This document shows positions 55,616 through 64,000 of a stretch of DNA of 64,000 bases, piece after piece. The notes beneath the pieces are model-generated. The model was given only the letters and a program-made list of their open reading frames with translations, did not search any database and had not been told where the DNA came from. A program made the position numbers and the translations under genes. The stretch spans positions 558,001-622,000 of the forward strand of contig NZ_CP045995.1 of the NCBI RefSeq assembly GCF_016899425.1, given 5' to 3'. The stretch's first letter is position 1; each line of letters starts with the position of its first letter. The stretch comes from Burkholderia sp. MS389 (GTDB taxonomy: Bacteria > Pseudomonadota > Gammaproteobacteria > Burkholderiales > Burkholderiaceae).

Positions 55616-57400
55616 ATGTATCGATATACCGATTTCGACCGGGCGCTCGTGCACAGCCGCGCCGCCCAGTTCCGCGACCAGCTCGAACGCTGGCAGCAAG
55701 GCACGCTCGGCGAGGACGCGTTCCGGCCGCTGCGCCTGCAGAACGGCTGGTACGTGCAGCGCCACGCGCCGATGCTGCGCGTCGCGGTGCCGTACGGCGA
55801 GTTGTCGAGCGCGCAGCTTCGCATGCTCGCGCGGATCGCGCGCGACTACGACGTACCCGACGACGCCACCTACCGCGCCGCGTGCGACGCCCAGGCGTTG
55901 CTCGGCACGTTGCGCCTGCCGACCCGCAGCGCGCACTTCACGACGCGCACCAACGTGCAGTTCAACTGGATTCCGCTTGCGAAGGCGGCCGACGTGATGG
56001 ACCTGCTCGCGACCGTCGACATGCACGGCATCCAGACGAGCGGCAATTGCATCCGCAACATTTCGTGCGACGAACGCGCGGGCGTCGCGCCGGACGAGAT
56101 CGCCGATCCGCGCCCGTTCGCCGAAGTGATGCGCCAGTGGACGACGCTGCATCCGGAATTCGCGTTCCTGCCGCGCAAGTTCAAGATCGCGATCACGGGC
56201 GCGACCGAAGACCGCGCGGCGACCGACTGGCACGACGTCGGGCTGAAGCTCGTGCGCGACGACGCGGGCGCGCTCGGCTTTCGCGTGAGCGTGGGCGGCG
56301 GGATGGGCCGCACGCCGACGATCGCGATGCTGCTGCGCGCGTTCCTGCCGTGGGAGCACGTGATGAACTACGTCGAGGCGATCGTCCGCGTGTACAACCG
56401 CTACGGGCGGCGCGACAACAAGTACAAGGCGCGGATCAAGATCCTCGTGAAGACCGAAGGGCAACGCTACATCGACGACGTCGAGGAAGAGTTCCGCCAG
56501 ATCGTCGTCCACGACGGCGGCCCGCACACGATCCCGCAGGCCGAATTCGATCGCGTCGCCGCGTCGTTCGTCCCGCCGCGGTTGAAGCCGCGCACGCTCG
56601 ACCTCGCGGACGCCAACGCGCGCGTGTCCGCGCAGGCGAGCCGTCATCCGGCGTTCGCGCGCTGGCTCGCCCGCAATGTCGCCGATCATCGCGACCCGGC
56701 ACTGCGCATCGTCACGCTGTCGTTCAAGCGCCGCCTGCAGGCGCCCGGCGACGCGTCGCCGGACCAGCTCGACGCGCTCGCCGATCTCGCCGACCGCTTC
56801 TCGGCCGGCGAGGCGCGCGTCACGCACACGCAGAACGTCGTGCTGCCGTGGGTACACGTCGACGACCTGTTCCTGCTGTGGGAAAACGCCCGCGCGATCG
56901 GGCTCGCGAGCGCGAATGTCGGGCTGCTGACCGACATGATCGCGTGTCCGGGCGGCGATTTCTGCGCGCTCGCGAACGCCCGCTCGATTCCGGTCGCCGA
57001 CGCGATCGCCGAGCGCTTCGACGATCTCGACCTGCTGCACGACATCGGCGACATCGACCTGCACATCAGCGGCTGCATCAACTCGTGCGGCCATCATCAC
57101 AGCGGCCACCTCGGCATCCTCGGCGTCGACAAGGACGGCGCGGAGTGGTACCAGGTCACGCTCGGCGGGTCGGACGGCTCGATCGCAAGCGGCCCCGCGC
57201 GGCCGGGCAAGGTGATCGGCCCGTCGTTTTCGGCGGACGAGATCGTCGACGTCGTCGACGCGATCGTCAACGCGTATCTCGACGCGCGCGTCGACGCGAA
57301 CGGCCGCTGCGAACGATTCATCGACACGGTGCGCCGCGTCGGAACGGAGCCGTTCAAGGCCGCCGCGAACGCCGCGCGTCATCAGGAAGAACCCGTATGA
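55616..57400 (+). CDS. Nitrite/sulfite reductase hemoprotein (CysI-like)
   Basis: The 594-residue protein has two ferredoxin-like/siroheme repeats and the Fe-S/siroheme ligands Cys444 and Cys450 (CPGGDFC), Cys487 and Cys491 (CINSCGHH). It should reduce sulfite to sulfide (or nitrite to ammonia) with six electrons. The start at ATG 55616 drops 24 residues that have no homology character. It overlaps the DUF934 gene by four bases, a pairing usual in sulfate assimilation of betaproteobacteria. cysH and cysDN are not adjacent here. Confidence 0.9.
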   Translation: MYRYTDFDRALVHSRAAQFRDQLERWQQGTLGEDAFRPLRLQNGWYVQRHAPMLRVAVPYGELSSAQLRMLARIARDYDVPDDATYRAACDAQALLGTLRLPTRSAHFTTRTNVQFNWIPLAKAADVMDLLATVDMHGIQTSGNCIRNISCDERAGVAPDEIADPRPFAEVMRQWTTLHPEFAFLPRKFKIAITGATEDRAATDWHDVGLKLVRDDAGALGFRVSVGGGMGRTPTIAMLLRAFLPWEHVMNYVEAIVRVYNRYGRRDNKYKARIKILVKTEGQRYIDDVEEEFRQIVVHDGGPHTIPQAEFDRVAASFVPPRLKPRTLDLADANARVSAQASRHPAFARWLARNVADHRDPALRIVTLSFKRRLQAPGDASPDQLDALADLADRFSAGEARVTHTQNVVLPWVHVDDLFLLWENARAIGLASANVGLLTDMIACPGGDFCALANARSIPVADAIAERFDDLDLLHDIGDIDLHISGCINSCGHHHSGHLGILGVDKDGAEWYQVTLGGSDGSIASGPARPGKVIGPSFSADEIVDVVDAIVNAYLDARVDANGRCERFIDTVRRVGTEPFKAAANAARHQEEPV

Positions 57401-57834
57401 ACCACGAGATCGCGAACGCAAACGAACGCATCCGGCTGCTGACGCCGGCCGACCATGCCGACGATACAGAGCAGCACGGCGCGACGACGCTGACGATCGG
57501 CAACGACGAGGCACTGCCGCCGCTCGCCGCGCGCATCGCGCAGGCCGAGCGCATCGACCTGCAGTTTCCGTCGTTCACCGACGGCCGCGCATACAGCCAG
57601 GCCTACCTGCTGCGCAAGCGCTACGGCTTCGCCGGCGACCTGCGCGCAACCGGCGACGTCCTGGTCGACCAGTTGCTGCTGATGGAACGCACGGGGTTTT
57701 CGAGCGCGGTGCTCGGCGACGACACCGACCTCACGGCCGCACGGCGGCAGCTCGACCGGTTTCCGGGCTTCTATCAGCGCGATGCGAGAACGACGATGCC
57801 GCCGCAGGACGCGGCAGCGCAGCCCGGAAAATGA
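57397..57834 (+). CDS. DUF934 protein
   Basis: The 145-residue protein contains the DUF934 pattern (LQFPSFTDGRAYSQAYLLR, LRATGDVLVDQLLLMERTGFSS). DUF934 genes are almost always attached to the CysI-type sulfite reductase gene and are thought to help that enzyme. It starts in the ATGA overlap and ends at the terminators. Confidence 0.88.
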   Translation: MNHEIANANERIRLLTPADHADDTEQHGATTLTIGNDEALPPLAARIAQAERIDLQFPSFTDGRAYSQAYLLRKRYGFAGDLRATGDVLVDQLLLMERTGFSSAVLGDDTDLTAARRQLDRFPGFYQRDARTTMPPQDAAAQPGK

Positions 57835-57836
57835 AA

Positions 57837-57909
57837 CGGGCGGCTCGCTGGCCGCCCGTACGATGAACCGGAAGCAAAACCGGCCGGCGCCCGCCGTCAC
57901 GCGGGCGCC
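57837..57909. terminator. Two consecutive terminator hairpins between converging genes
   Basis: The first is an 8-base stem (57837-57844 with 57851-57858), the second a 9-base stem (57886-57894 with 57901-57909). They separate the sulfite reductase operon from the mprF/acvB operon. Confidence 0.75.
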
Positions 57910-57917
57910 GCCGGCGT

Positions 57918-59198
57918 TCAGCGCGCCGCCGCCGGCTTGCCGAACCCGCCGAGGATCTTCTTCTCGAGCGCGATGTAATCGCGGCCGAAGTGGTGATCGC
58001 CCTGCGTCTTGATCACGTCGGCACCCGTGTTCGCGAGCGCCGGGCACATCGTGTCCGTCTCTTCCGCGCCATAGAAGCACTGCACGAGCGCCGGCGGCAC
58101 CTTCGCGATTTCCGGCGCAACCTTCAGCGCCTTGTCGCTCGCGGGCATGCCGAGCCAGCCCGTCACGCGGATCTGGAAATCGGCCGACGGCGCGAAGCCG
58201 AGCAGCGACATCACCGCGACCTTGTCGCGCAGGTCGGCGGGCAGCCGGTTGTACGCGAACGGCATCACGTCGGCACCGAACGAGTAGCCGACCAGCGCCA
58301 CGCGGTTCGCATGCCAGCGCGCCGTGTACGTGCGCATCACGCGGGCCAGATCGCGGCTCACCTGCGCGGGCGGCTTCTCGCTCCAGAAGTAACGCAGCGC
58401 GTCGATGCCGACCACCGACACGCCGTCGCGCTGCAGCGCCTCGGCGATCGTCTTGTCGAGATCGCGCCAGCCGCCGTCGCCCGAGATCACGATCGCGAGC
58501 CGGTCGCTGCCGCCCTTGGCGGGCAGTTCGACGAGCGGCAGGTCCGACACGTCGAGTTCGTCGCTGCTGCTGGTGTCGCGCAGGTGCGACGTGACGAGCG
58601 ATACGAGCTTCGCGGTGTCGCCCGCGGCAGCCGTTTCGACGAAACCCGGCATCGCGCGGCGCACGATCGTCGAATCGGGCGGGCACGGCTTGAAGCGCGG
58701 ATCGAGCTTCGCGGCCGGACCGACCGCGACGACGCCGGCGATCGTGTTCTCCGGCGCCATCGACAGGATCTGCTTCGCGATCGCGCCGCCCTGGCCCATG
58801 CCCGCGACGATCGGCGTGAAATAGCGCGACGACTGCGCAAGCCGTTCGAGTTGATGGCTGACCGCCTCGGCGTCGCCGTCGAGGTGGTGGCAGGCCTCCT
58901 GCTTCGCGGCGAGATTCGCCGCGTAACGCCCGGAATCGACGCCGACCGTCATCGCGCCGGCTTTCGCGAGCGCGTCGGCCGCCTGCTGATCGGCGGCATG
59001 CCAGCCGGCCTCACGCGAGAACAGCACGACGAAACCGCGCAGCGGCCCGCTCGGCCGGGTCACGGTCACGGGCCCGTAGCGGCCGCCGGAGACGGTTTCT
59101 GCTTTCACTGCGGCCGGCTGCGCGGCGCACGCGGCGCCGGCCAGCATCATTCCCGCGCAGGCGGCTGCCGCCCGCGCGATTAACTTCTTCGACATCAT
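57918..59198 (-). CDS. acvB: AcvB/VirJ-family periplasmic hydrolase
   Basis: The 426-residue protein has a signal peptide (about 1-27) and the VirJ domain with the nucleophile elbow GYSFGA and the ending GDHHFGRDY; a second, degenerate alpha/beta-hydrolase-like half precedes it. In Agrobacterium and Rhizobium, AcvB hydrolyses lysyl-phosphatidylglycerol made by LpiA/MprF. Here it overlaps the mprF-like gene by four bases, which supports the same role. MMSKK at 59198 is taken as the start because of the ATGA overlap. Confidence 0.85.
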   Translation of the reverse strand: MMSKKLIARAAAACAGMMLAGAACAAQPAAVKAETVSGGRYGPVTVTRPSGPLRGFVVLFSREAGWHAADQQAADALAKAGAMTVGVDSGRYAANLAAKQEACHHLDGDAEAVSHQLERLAQSSRYFTPIVAGMGQGGAIAKQILSMAPENTIAGVVAVGPAAKLDPRFKPCPPDSTIVRRAMPGFVETAAAGDTAKLVSLVTSHLRDTSSSDELDVSDLPLVELPAKGGSDRLAIVISGDGGWRDLDKTIAEALQRDGVSVVGIDALRYFWSEKPPAQVSRDLARVMRTYTARWHANRVALVGYSFGADVMPFAYNRLPADLRDKVAVMSLLGFAPSADFQIRVTGWLGMPASDKALKVAPEIAKVPPALVQCFYGAEETDTMCPALANTGADVIKTQGDHHFGRDYIALEKKILGGFGKPAAAR

Positions 59199-61789
59199 GA
59201 ACGCCGACCTCCAGCCAGCAATGACAGATCCGCGAGCGTGACGAACACGCCGACCGAGCCCGAGGCCGCGAGATAACGCGGCTCCCAGTGCGGTTCGAAC
59301 TTGCTCTTGAAAGCGCGCAAGCCGCGGAAGTTGTAGAAGCGGCCGCCGAAGCGCCAGACCATCAGGCCGAGCCGGTGGAACGGCGACGGCATCTTCGCCG
59401 CCCCCATCCCCGAGAACGGCGCGATGCCCAGGCTCAGCTTGCGGAACCCCGCTTCCTTCAGATGCAGCGCGAGCTGCGTAAACAGATACTCCATCGCGTA
59501 CGGCGATGCGTCGGGCAGATGGCGCATCACGCCGACCGTCGCCTCGGTGTTGAGGTCGGTCGTCATGAACGTGACGAACGCGATCGGCTTGTCGGCCTGA
59601 CGCACCAGCATCACCGACTGCGTCGACAGATAGCCGTCGTGGAACGCGGCCACCGAGAAGCTCTTCTCGCGCGCATCGCGGCTGTCGAGCCAGCCGTCGG
59701 AGATGTCGCGCAGCGCCGGCAGCGCGGCCGGCACGTCGCCCGGCGCGATCACCTCGACCGTCAGCGCATCCTTGTCGCCGCGGCGCAGCGCGTAGCGCAG
59801 GTGCGACCGGTTCGATCCCTTCAGGTCGAACTGGTCGAGCGCGATATGCGCTTCCTCGCCGAGCTTCATCAGCGTGAGCCCCGCGTCGAGATACAGCGGC
59901 AACGCGTTCGCGCGCACCTGGTAGAACGCCGCGCGGCCGCTGTGCGCGTGTGCGAGCGCGATGAACTTGCTGATCAGCGCCGGCCACTCTTCACGCGGGC
60001 CGACCGGGTCGTGCAGCGCGGCCCACGTGCGGCCGTTCTTCGCGTACATCAGGAACGCGCGACGCGATTCGGAAAACAGGAACGACTTGTCGCCCATCAG
60101 CGCGAGGCCCGCGTCGCTGCACTCCTGCGCGCGAATGATCTGCTCCGCGTCGATCAGGTCCTGCTCCGCGGGTTTCACGAAACGCCCGGGCGCCGGGCGC
60201 AGCAGTTGCCACAGCGCGAACAGCGCGACGAACACGCCGGACGCGAGCGTCGCGCGCAGCGCCCGCGGCGCGCGCGCATCGAACGAGAAATGCGACCACA
60301 GATCGCGCGTGTACGGCACGTCGCGAAACGCGAAGAACAGCACCCACACGGCCAGCATCAGCACCATCGCCACCGACACGAACCAGCTCACCGTGAAGCG
60401 CTCGGCGAGCAGCGACGAATGACGGTTGAACCGGCGACGGCTGACGAGCAGCAGCACGAGCAGCGTGCCGAGGACGCCGGCCTCGACGAACGCGAGGCCC
60501 TTGGCCAGCGACAGCGCGAGGCTCGCGAGCGTCAACGCGAAGGTCATCCACCACGCGCCGTCGAGCCGGCGCAGCAGCCCGCGCGCGACGAACAGCAGCG
60601 CGACGCCGAGCACGCTGCAGATCACCTGCGAGCCTTCGAGCACCCACAGCGGCACGATGTGGCGCAGGATCGCGATCCGGTGCCAGAACGCGGGCGTCGC
60701 GCTCGAGATCACCAGCATCCCGCCGACCGCGAACGTCACGAGGCTCAGGAACACCGGCGCGAGCTGCGACACGCGCACGGCCTGCCGCGTCACGAGCCGG
60801 CGCCGCAGCGCGCGGCCCTCGAAACCGGCCAGCAGGCCGGCCGACAGCACGAGCGGCACGCCGAAGTAGATCGCGCGATACGCGATCAACGCGGCGACCA
60901 TCGCGTGCGCGGGCACTTCGCGACCGAGCGTGAAGACCATCGCCGCCTCGAACACGCCGATCCCGCCCGGCGTATGGCCGATCATCCCGAGCAGCAACGC
61001 GGCCGCGTAAACGGTAATGAAGGTCGGGAAGCCGACGGGCGCCGCCGGCAGCAGCACCCACAGCGTGAGGCCTGCGGCAACGACGTCGAGCACCGCGTAG
61101 ACGACCTGCGCGACGAGATCGCGCCGCGCCGGCACGTCGAACGACAGCCATTTGAAGCGCGTGACGACCGGGCGTGCGGTGTTGCCGCACAGCACGACCA
61201 GCGCGGCGAGCGCGACGAGCAACGCGGCGCCCGTCCACGTGAGCACGCCGGGCGCGACGTGCAGCATCGCGGCGAGCGCCTCCGGCACGCAGACCATGCC
61301 GACCGCCGTCATCAGCACCATCGCGAGCGCCAGCGTGCCGCTCGTGAACACCGTCATCCGGCCGATCTGGGCGGGCGTGACGCCCGACACGCCGTACACG
61401 CGGGCGCGCACCGCACCGCCCGTCAGCGCGCCGAAGCCGGTCGCGTTGCCGAGCGCGGAACCGGCGATCGCGCCGATCCACAACGCGACGCGCGGCACCT
61501 TGGCCGCGACATAGCGCAGGCCAACGGCATCGCGGGCGACGAGCGCGAGGTAGCTGAGGGCCGTCGCGGCGAGCGACGCGCCCCACTCGCCGACGGACAT
61601 GTGACGCAACTGGCGGATCACCGAGCGGTAGTCGACGGATTCCGACAGATGCTGGAAAACCACGATCAGCAGCAGGCCGATGCCGAGCGCGAGCAGCGGC
61701 GACAGCACGCGCTCGTGGCGGATCAGCGCCCGGGCACGGGCGATCACCGCCTCGGCACGACCGGGCGAACCAGGGTGGCGGGAAGACAT
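59195..61789 (-). CDS. mprF: Phosphatidylglycerol aminoacyltransferase (MprF/LpiA)
   Basis: The 864-residue protein has about 14 membrane helices, the first eight forming the flippase-like part, and a C-terminal cytoplasmic GNAT-type domain (about 530-850, with FLMYAKNGRTWAALHDPVG and SPYAMEYLF). It transfers lysine or alanine from tRNA to phosphatidylglycerol, making the membrane less negative and raising resistance to cationic peptides and acid. ATG 61789 is preferred to one 75 bases earlier. It forms an operon with acvB. Confidence 0.92.
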   Translation of the reverse strand: MSSRHPGSPGRAEAVIARARALIRHERVLSPLLALGIGLLLIVVFQHLSESVDYRSVIRQLRHMSVGEWGASLAATALSYLALVARDAVGLRYVAAKVPRVALWIGAIAGSALGNATGFGALTGGAVRARVYGVSGVTPAQIGRMTVFTSGTLALAMVLMTAVGMVCVPEALAAMLHVAPGVLTWTGAALLVALAALVVLCGNTARPVVTRFKWLSFDVPARRDLVAQVVYAVLDVVAAGLTLWVLLPAAPVGFPTFITVYAAALLLGMIGHTPGGIGVFEAAMVFTLGREVPAHAMVAALIAYRAIYFGVPLVLSAGLLAGFEGRALRRRLVTRQAVRVSQLAPVFLSLVTFAVGGMLVISSATPAFWHRIAILRHIVPLWVLEGSQVICSVLGVALLFVARGLLRRLDGAWWMTFALTLASLALSLAKGLAFVEAGVLGTLLVLLLVSRRRFNRHSSLLAERFTVSWFVSVAMVLMLAVWVLFFAFRDVPYTRDLWSHFSFDARAPRALRATLASGVFVALFALWQLLRPAPGRFVKPAEQDLIDAEQIIRAQECSDAGLALMGDKSFLFSESRRAFLMYAKNGRTWAALHDPVGPREEWPALISKFIALAHAHSGRAAFYQVRANALPLYLDAGLTLMKLGEEAHIALDQFDLKGSNRSHLRYALRRGDKDALTVEVIAPGDVPAALPALRDISDGWLDSRDAREKSFSVAAFHDGYLSTQSVMLVRQADKPIAFVTFMTTDLNTEATVGVMRHLPDASPYAMEYLFTQLALHLKEAGFRKLSLGIAPFSGMGAAKMPSPFHRLGLMVWRFGGRFYNFRGLRAFKSKFEPHWEPRYLAASGSVGVFVTLADLSLLAGGRRS

Positions 61790-62214
61790 AACGTGTTCAG
61801 TGGTGGTGCATAGCGTGTCGCGGCGCGGGTTGGCCGGGCGGCGACCTGTCTGGTTGTTCTGCATGGGCGGCCGGCCGAAGACGGGCGTGGCGCCTGGATC
61901 AGAACTTACGAGTATACGGAACTTATATTACAGAATCTTTCACGTCGCCTTTGTGCGGATTTGTGGTTTCTCGCGCATCGAAACGCATAAAGAAACCGTG
62001 CGTCCCACGAACGCAAGGTGCGCATCATACCGGCAACGGAGGTCGTTTTTTCATCGGATGAATGACTTGTGATGCATTTCGGTGGAATTTACCGCGCCGA
62101 GCCCGCCGGGTGAGGACGAAAACGCGAGGGCGCGGCGCGGTGCGGAATGGCGGCGGGCCGATTCGCTGCGCCCCTCCGCGGCGCACCGCCGGTACGGACA
62201 TACGCCACCGCGCG
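61790..62214. other. Intergenic region upstream of mprF
   Basis: Bases 61900-62010 are A+T-rich (for example a TGTAATATAAG stretch on the minus strand) and probably hold the mprF promoter, though no matched -35 was found. No gene is seen. Confidence 0.5.
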
Positions 62215-62649
62215 TTACTTCGCCCGCTCATGCTCCCCCATCCCGATCGCCTTGTAGTCGTATGTCGGGTAGAACTCCGTGCGGTACGCGCCCCAGGCCG
62301 TATCCTCGAGCACACGATTGACCTCGCGCACCCGCGACGCCGGCAGCCGCAGCACGACGATCTGCCCGACTCCCATCGTCACCGTCCAGCTCACCACCTC
62401 GACGCCCGGCGGCGGAAACGCCTTGTAGAACCCCTGCTTCGCAAGCTGCGCATTCAACTCGGCGAGCGGGCGCGACTGGTCGTGTTTCAGGAACACGGTC
62501 AGCAGCACCGCGTTGTCGGGCGTTGCGACAGCCGTGCCGGCCGGCACCGTCGACGTCTGGCCGATGGCCGCTGCGCTGCACACCGCGGCGGCCGCCAGCG
62601 CAGCGGCAATCACGAACGTTCGAATCGGAAAATGCGGGAATACGGTCAT
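62215..62649 (-). CDS. Small secreted hypothetical protein
   Basis: The 144-residue protein has a signal peptide (about 1-31, ending AIGQ) and a mature alpha/beta domain with VFLKHDQSRPLAELNAQL and VEVVSWTVTMGVGQIVVLRLP. The family is not recognised. ATG 62649 is chosen because the signal peptide starts there. Confidence 0.65.
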   Translation of the reverse strand: MTVFPHFPIRTFVIAAALAAAAVCSAAAIGQTSTVPAGTAVATPDNAVLLTVFLKHDQSRPLAELNAQLAKQGFYKAFPPPGVEVVSWTVTMGVGQIVVLRLPASRVREVNRVLEDTAWGAYRTEFYPTYDYKAIGMGEHERAK

Positions 62650-62728
62650 CACGCGACTCCATGGCTTCGTGGGGGGAGCCGCCATCATGCGCCGCCGGGT
62701 CCATTGCTGCAGCGAGCGGCCGACGCGC

Positions 62729-63643
62729 TTACGCCGCACCCGCGCCTTCGCGCTCGCGCAGCACGTCGATGAACGCGCGCAGCTTGGCCGGCATGTGCTT
62801 GCGATTCACGTAGTACAGCCACATCGGCGGCAGCGTGCGGCACGCGCCCGGCAGCACCTCGACGAGCGTGCCGTCGCGCAGGTCCTGCTCGATCCGCTCG
62901 CGCACGAACGCGAACGCGATGCCGACACCGGCGCGCGCCGCGTCGATCACCGCATCGTCGTCGTTCGTCACGAACACGCCGTCCGGATCGAGATCGACGT
63001 CGCGTCGCCCGTCGCGCAGCAGCCATTTATGCAGGCGTCCGCTTTCCGAGAACCGGAAACGGACGCACGCATGATGCTCGAGCTGCGCAATCGATTCCGG
63101 CGCACCGTACCGCGCCAGATAGCCGGGCGACGCGACCAGTGCACACGTCAGCGCAGGCGCGATCCGCACGCCGATCATGCCCGGCTGCAATCGATCGGCC
63201 AGGCGAATCCCCGCGTCGAAGCCGTCCTTCGCGATGTCGACGAGTTCGTTCTCGTAGCGAATTTCGAGCCGGACTTTCGGATAGCGCTCGCGGAACGTGG
63301 CGAGCACCGGCGCGATCACGAGCAAGCGCGCGAGCGGCAGCGCGGTCACGCGCAACAGCCCGTTCGGCTCGCTGCGCGCATCCTTCAGTTCGTCCCGTGC
63401 CTGCATGACCTGCCGGTATGCCGGCTCGGTCTGCCGCCGGTAGCGTTGGCCGGCTTCGGTGAGGCTCACGCCGCGCGTGCTGCGGTTGAACAGCTTCACG
63501 TTCAGCTCGCCCTCGAGCTGCCCGATCGCCAGGCTGACGGCCGCCGGCGTCAGGCCGAGCGCGGCGGCGGCCCGCGTGAAGTTGCCGGCCGTCGCGACGG
63601 TCATGAACACGTGCAGGCCGGCCATCGGATCGCGTCTGCTCAT
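62729..63643 (-). CDS. LysR family transcriptional regulator
   Basis: The 304-residue protein has the LysR helix-turn-helix (AGNFTRAAAALGLTPAAVSLAI, about 15-37) and a full ligand-binding domain. It is divergent from the GlcG-like gene with 105 bases between, the normal place for its target. It is of the DsdC/GcvA-like subgroup with RRQTEPAYRQVMQ-type linker. Confidence 0.92.
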   Translation of the reverse strand: MSRRDPMAGLHVFMTVATAGNFTRAAAALGLTPAAVSLAIGQLEGELNVKLFNRSTRGVSLTEAGQRYRRQTEPAYRQVMQARDELKDARSEPNGLLRVTALPLARLLVIAPVLATFRERYPKVRLEIRYENELVDIAKDGFDAGIRLADRLQPGMIGVRIAPALTCALVASPGYLARYGAPESIAQLEHHACVRFRFSESGRLHKWLLRDGRRDVDLDPDGVFVTNDDDAVIDAARAGVGIAFAFVRERIEQDLRDGTLVEVLPGACRTLPPMWLYYVNRKHMPAKLRAFIDVLREREGAGAA

Positions 63644-63748
63644 CGTCTGTTCATCATTAGAAAAACTTGAAACTGCTTCGAGCGGAATACGGATTCTCCC
63701 ATATACCGCAACTGCCTACACTGGCGCTGTCGTTCCTCGGAGCCTCGC

Positions 63749-64000
63749 ATGAACCCGCTCACTGCCTCACTTCCGCTGCCGCTCGCCGTCGCCCGCCGCA
63801 CGATTGACGCTGCGCTCGCGCATGCCGCGTCGCTGCAGGTGGCCGGCGTCGCGATCGCCGTCGTCGATGCCGGCGCGAACCTGCTCGCGTTCGTGCGCAC
63901 CGACGACTGTTTTCTCGGCGCGATCGACCTCGCGCAGCGCAAGGCGCTGACGTCCGTCCGCTTTCGCACGTCGACCGGTGCGCTGGGTGCGATGTCGGGC
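63749..64000 (+). CDS. GlcG/HbpS-family protein, partial
   Basis: The first 84 residues are seen before the window edge. They show the GlcG/HbpS (DUF336) start, with ARRTIDAALAHAASLQVAGVAIAVVDAGANLLAFVRTDD split over the first 55 residues. Members bind heme or small organic ligands and often sit beside LysR regulators or oxidoreductases. An GGAG ribosome site lies before the ATG. Confidence 0.8.
   Translation, partial: MNPLTASLPLPLAVARRTIDAALAHAASLQVAGVAIAVVDAGANLLAFVRTDDCFLGAIDLAQRKALTSVRFRTSTGALGAMSG

Noticed and set aside
59288..61813. 841-codon open frame opposite mprF
   Set aside because: Extremely Arg/His/Gln/Glu-rich, matching the reverse of membrane-protein codons; no hydrophobic or catalytic features.

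Overview
The window reads as a stretch of a high-G+C betaproteobacterial genome, most like Burkholderia. The pointers are the long AceA-type isocitrate lyase beside GTP-dependent PEP carboxykinase, DUF4148 and YXWGXW-repeat small proteins, a Gly-Thr-Ser collagen-like lipoprotein, a MprF-AcvB/VirJ pair and abundant LysR regulators. No tRNA, rRNA, CRISPR array or complete insertion sequence was found. The sequence is cut inside a FtsH-like gene at the left edge and inside a GlcG/HbpS-like gene at the right edge.

Layout. 1-9.4 kb: partial FtsH, an exported phosphoesterase, gluconeogenesis/glyoxylate genes (pckG, aceA), and a YbaK-like deacylase / YheO-like regulator / PLP ammonia-lyase set. 9.6-16.6 kb: a cobalamin riboswitch in front of a BtuB-type receptor, a TetR regulator with an esterase, an apparently frameshifted small gene, a LysE exporter divergent from an Lrp regulator, and the collagen-like lipoprotein. 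16.8-19.6 kb: a tight DUF1326-DUF2182-CusF-like operon (probably metal related) and two small membrane proteins.

19.8-28.3 kb holds the most unusual block. Seven tightly packed minus-strand genes encode an acyl-ACP-reductase-like enzyme, a zinc-ribbon PP-loop ATPase, an alpha/beta hydrolase, and an exporter made of an HlyD-type adaptor, an ABC ATPase, an ABC-2 permease and an outer-membrane factor. They are read from one good sigma-70 promoter in an A+T-rich flank. It looks like an acquired pathway that makes and exports a small molecule; I do not recognise it as a described system.

28-38.3 kb is patchy accessory DNA: degraded coding remnants, two DHA2 drug exporters, a second-type IF-1 and a cold-shock protein, a FitAB/VapBC toxin-antitoxin pair, an acyltransferase, and a tyrosine recombinase whose stop codon lies in a 198-bp foldback element with perfect 33-bp inverted repeats. 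38.4-43.7 kb: YXWGXW-repeat proteins, a DUF1800/DUF1501 pair, and an ECF sigma / membrane protein / CpxP-like operon. 44-57.8 kb: a Tat-exported purple-acid-phosphatase-like enzyme, amino-acid exporters with regulators, a polyamine-type binding protein overlapping a diguanylate cyclase, a MocR regulator, and a siroheme reductase with DUF934. 57.9-64 kb: the lipid-modifying mprF-acvB/virJ pair, a small secreted protein, and a LysR regulator divergent from a GlcG-like gene.
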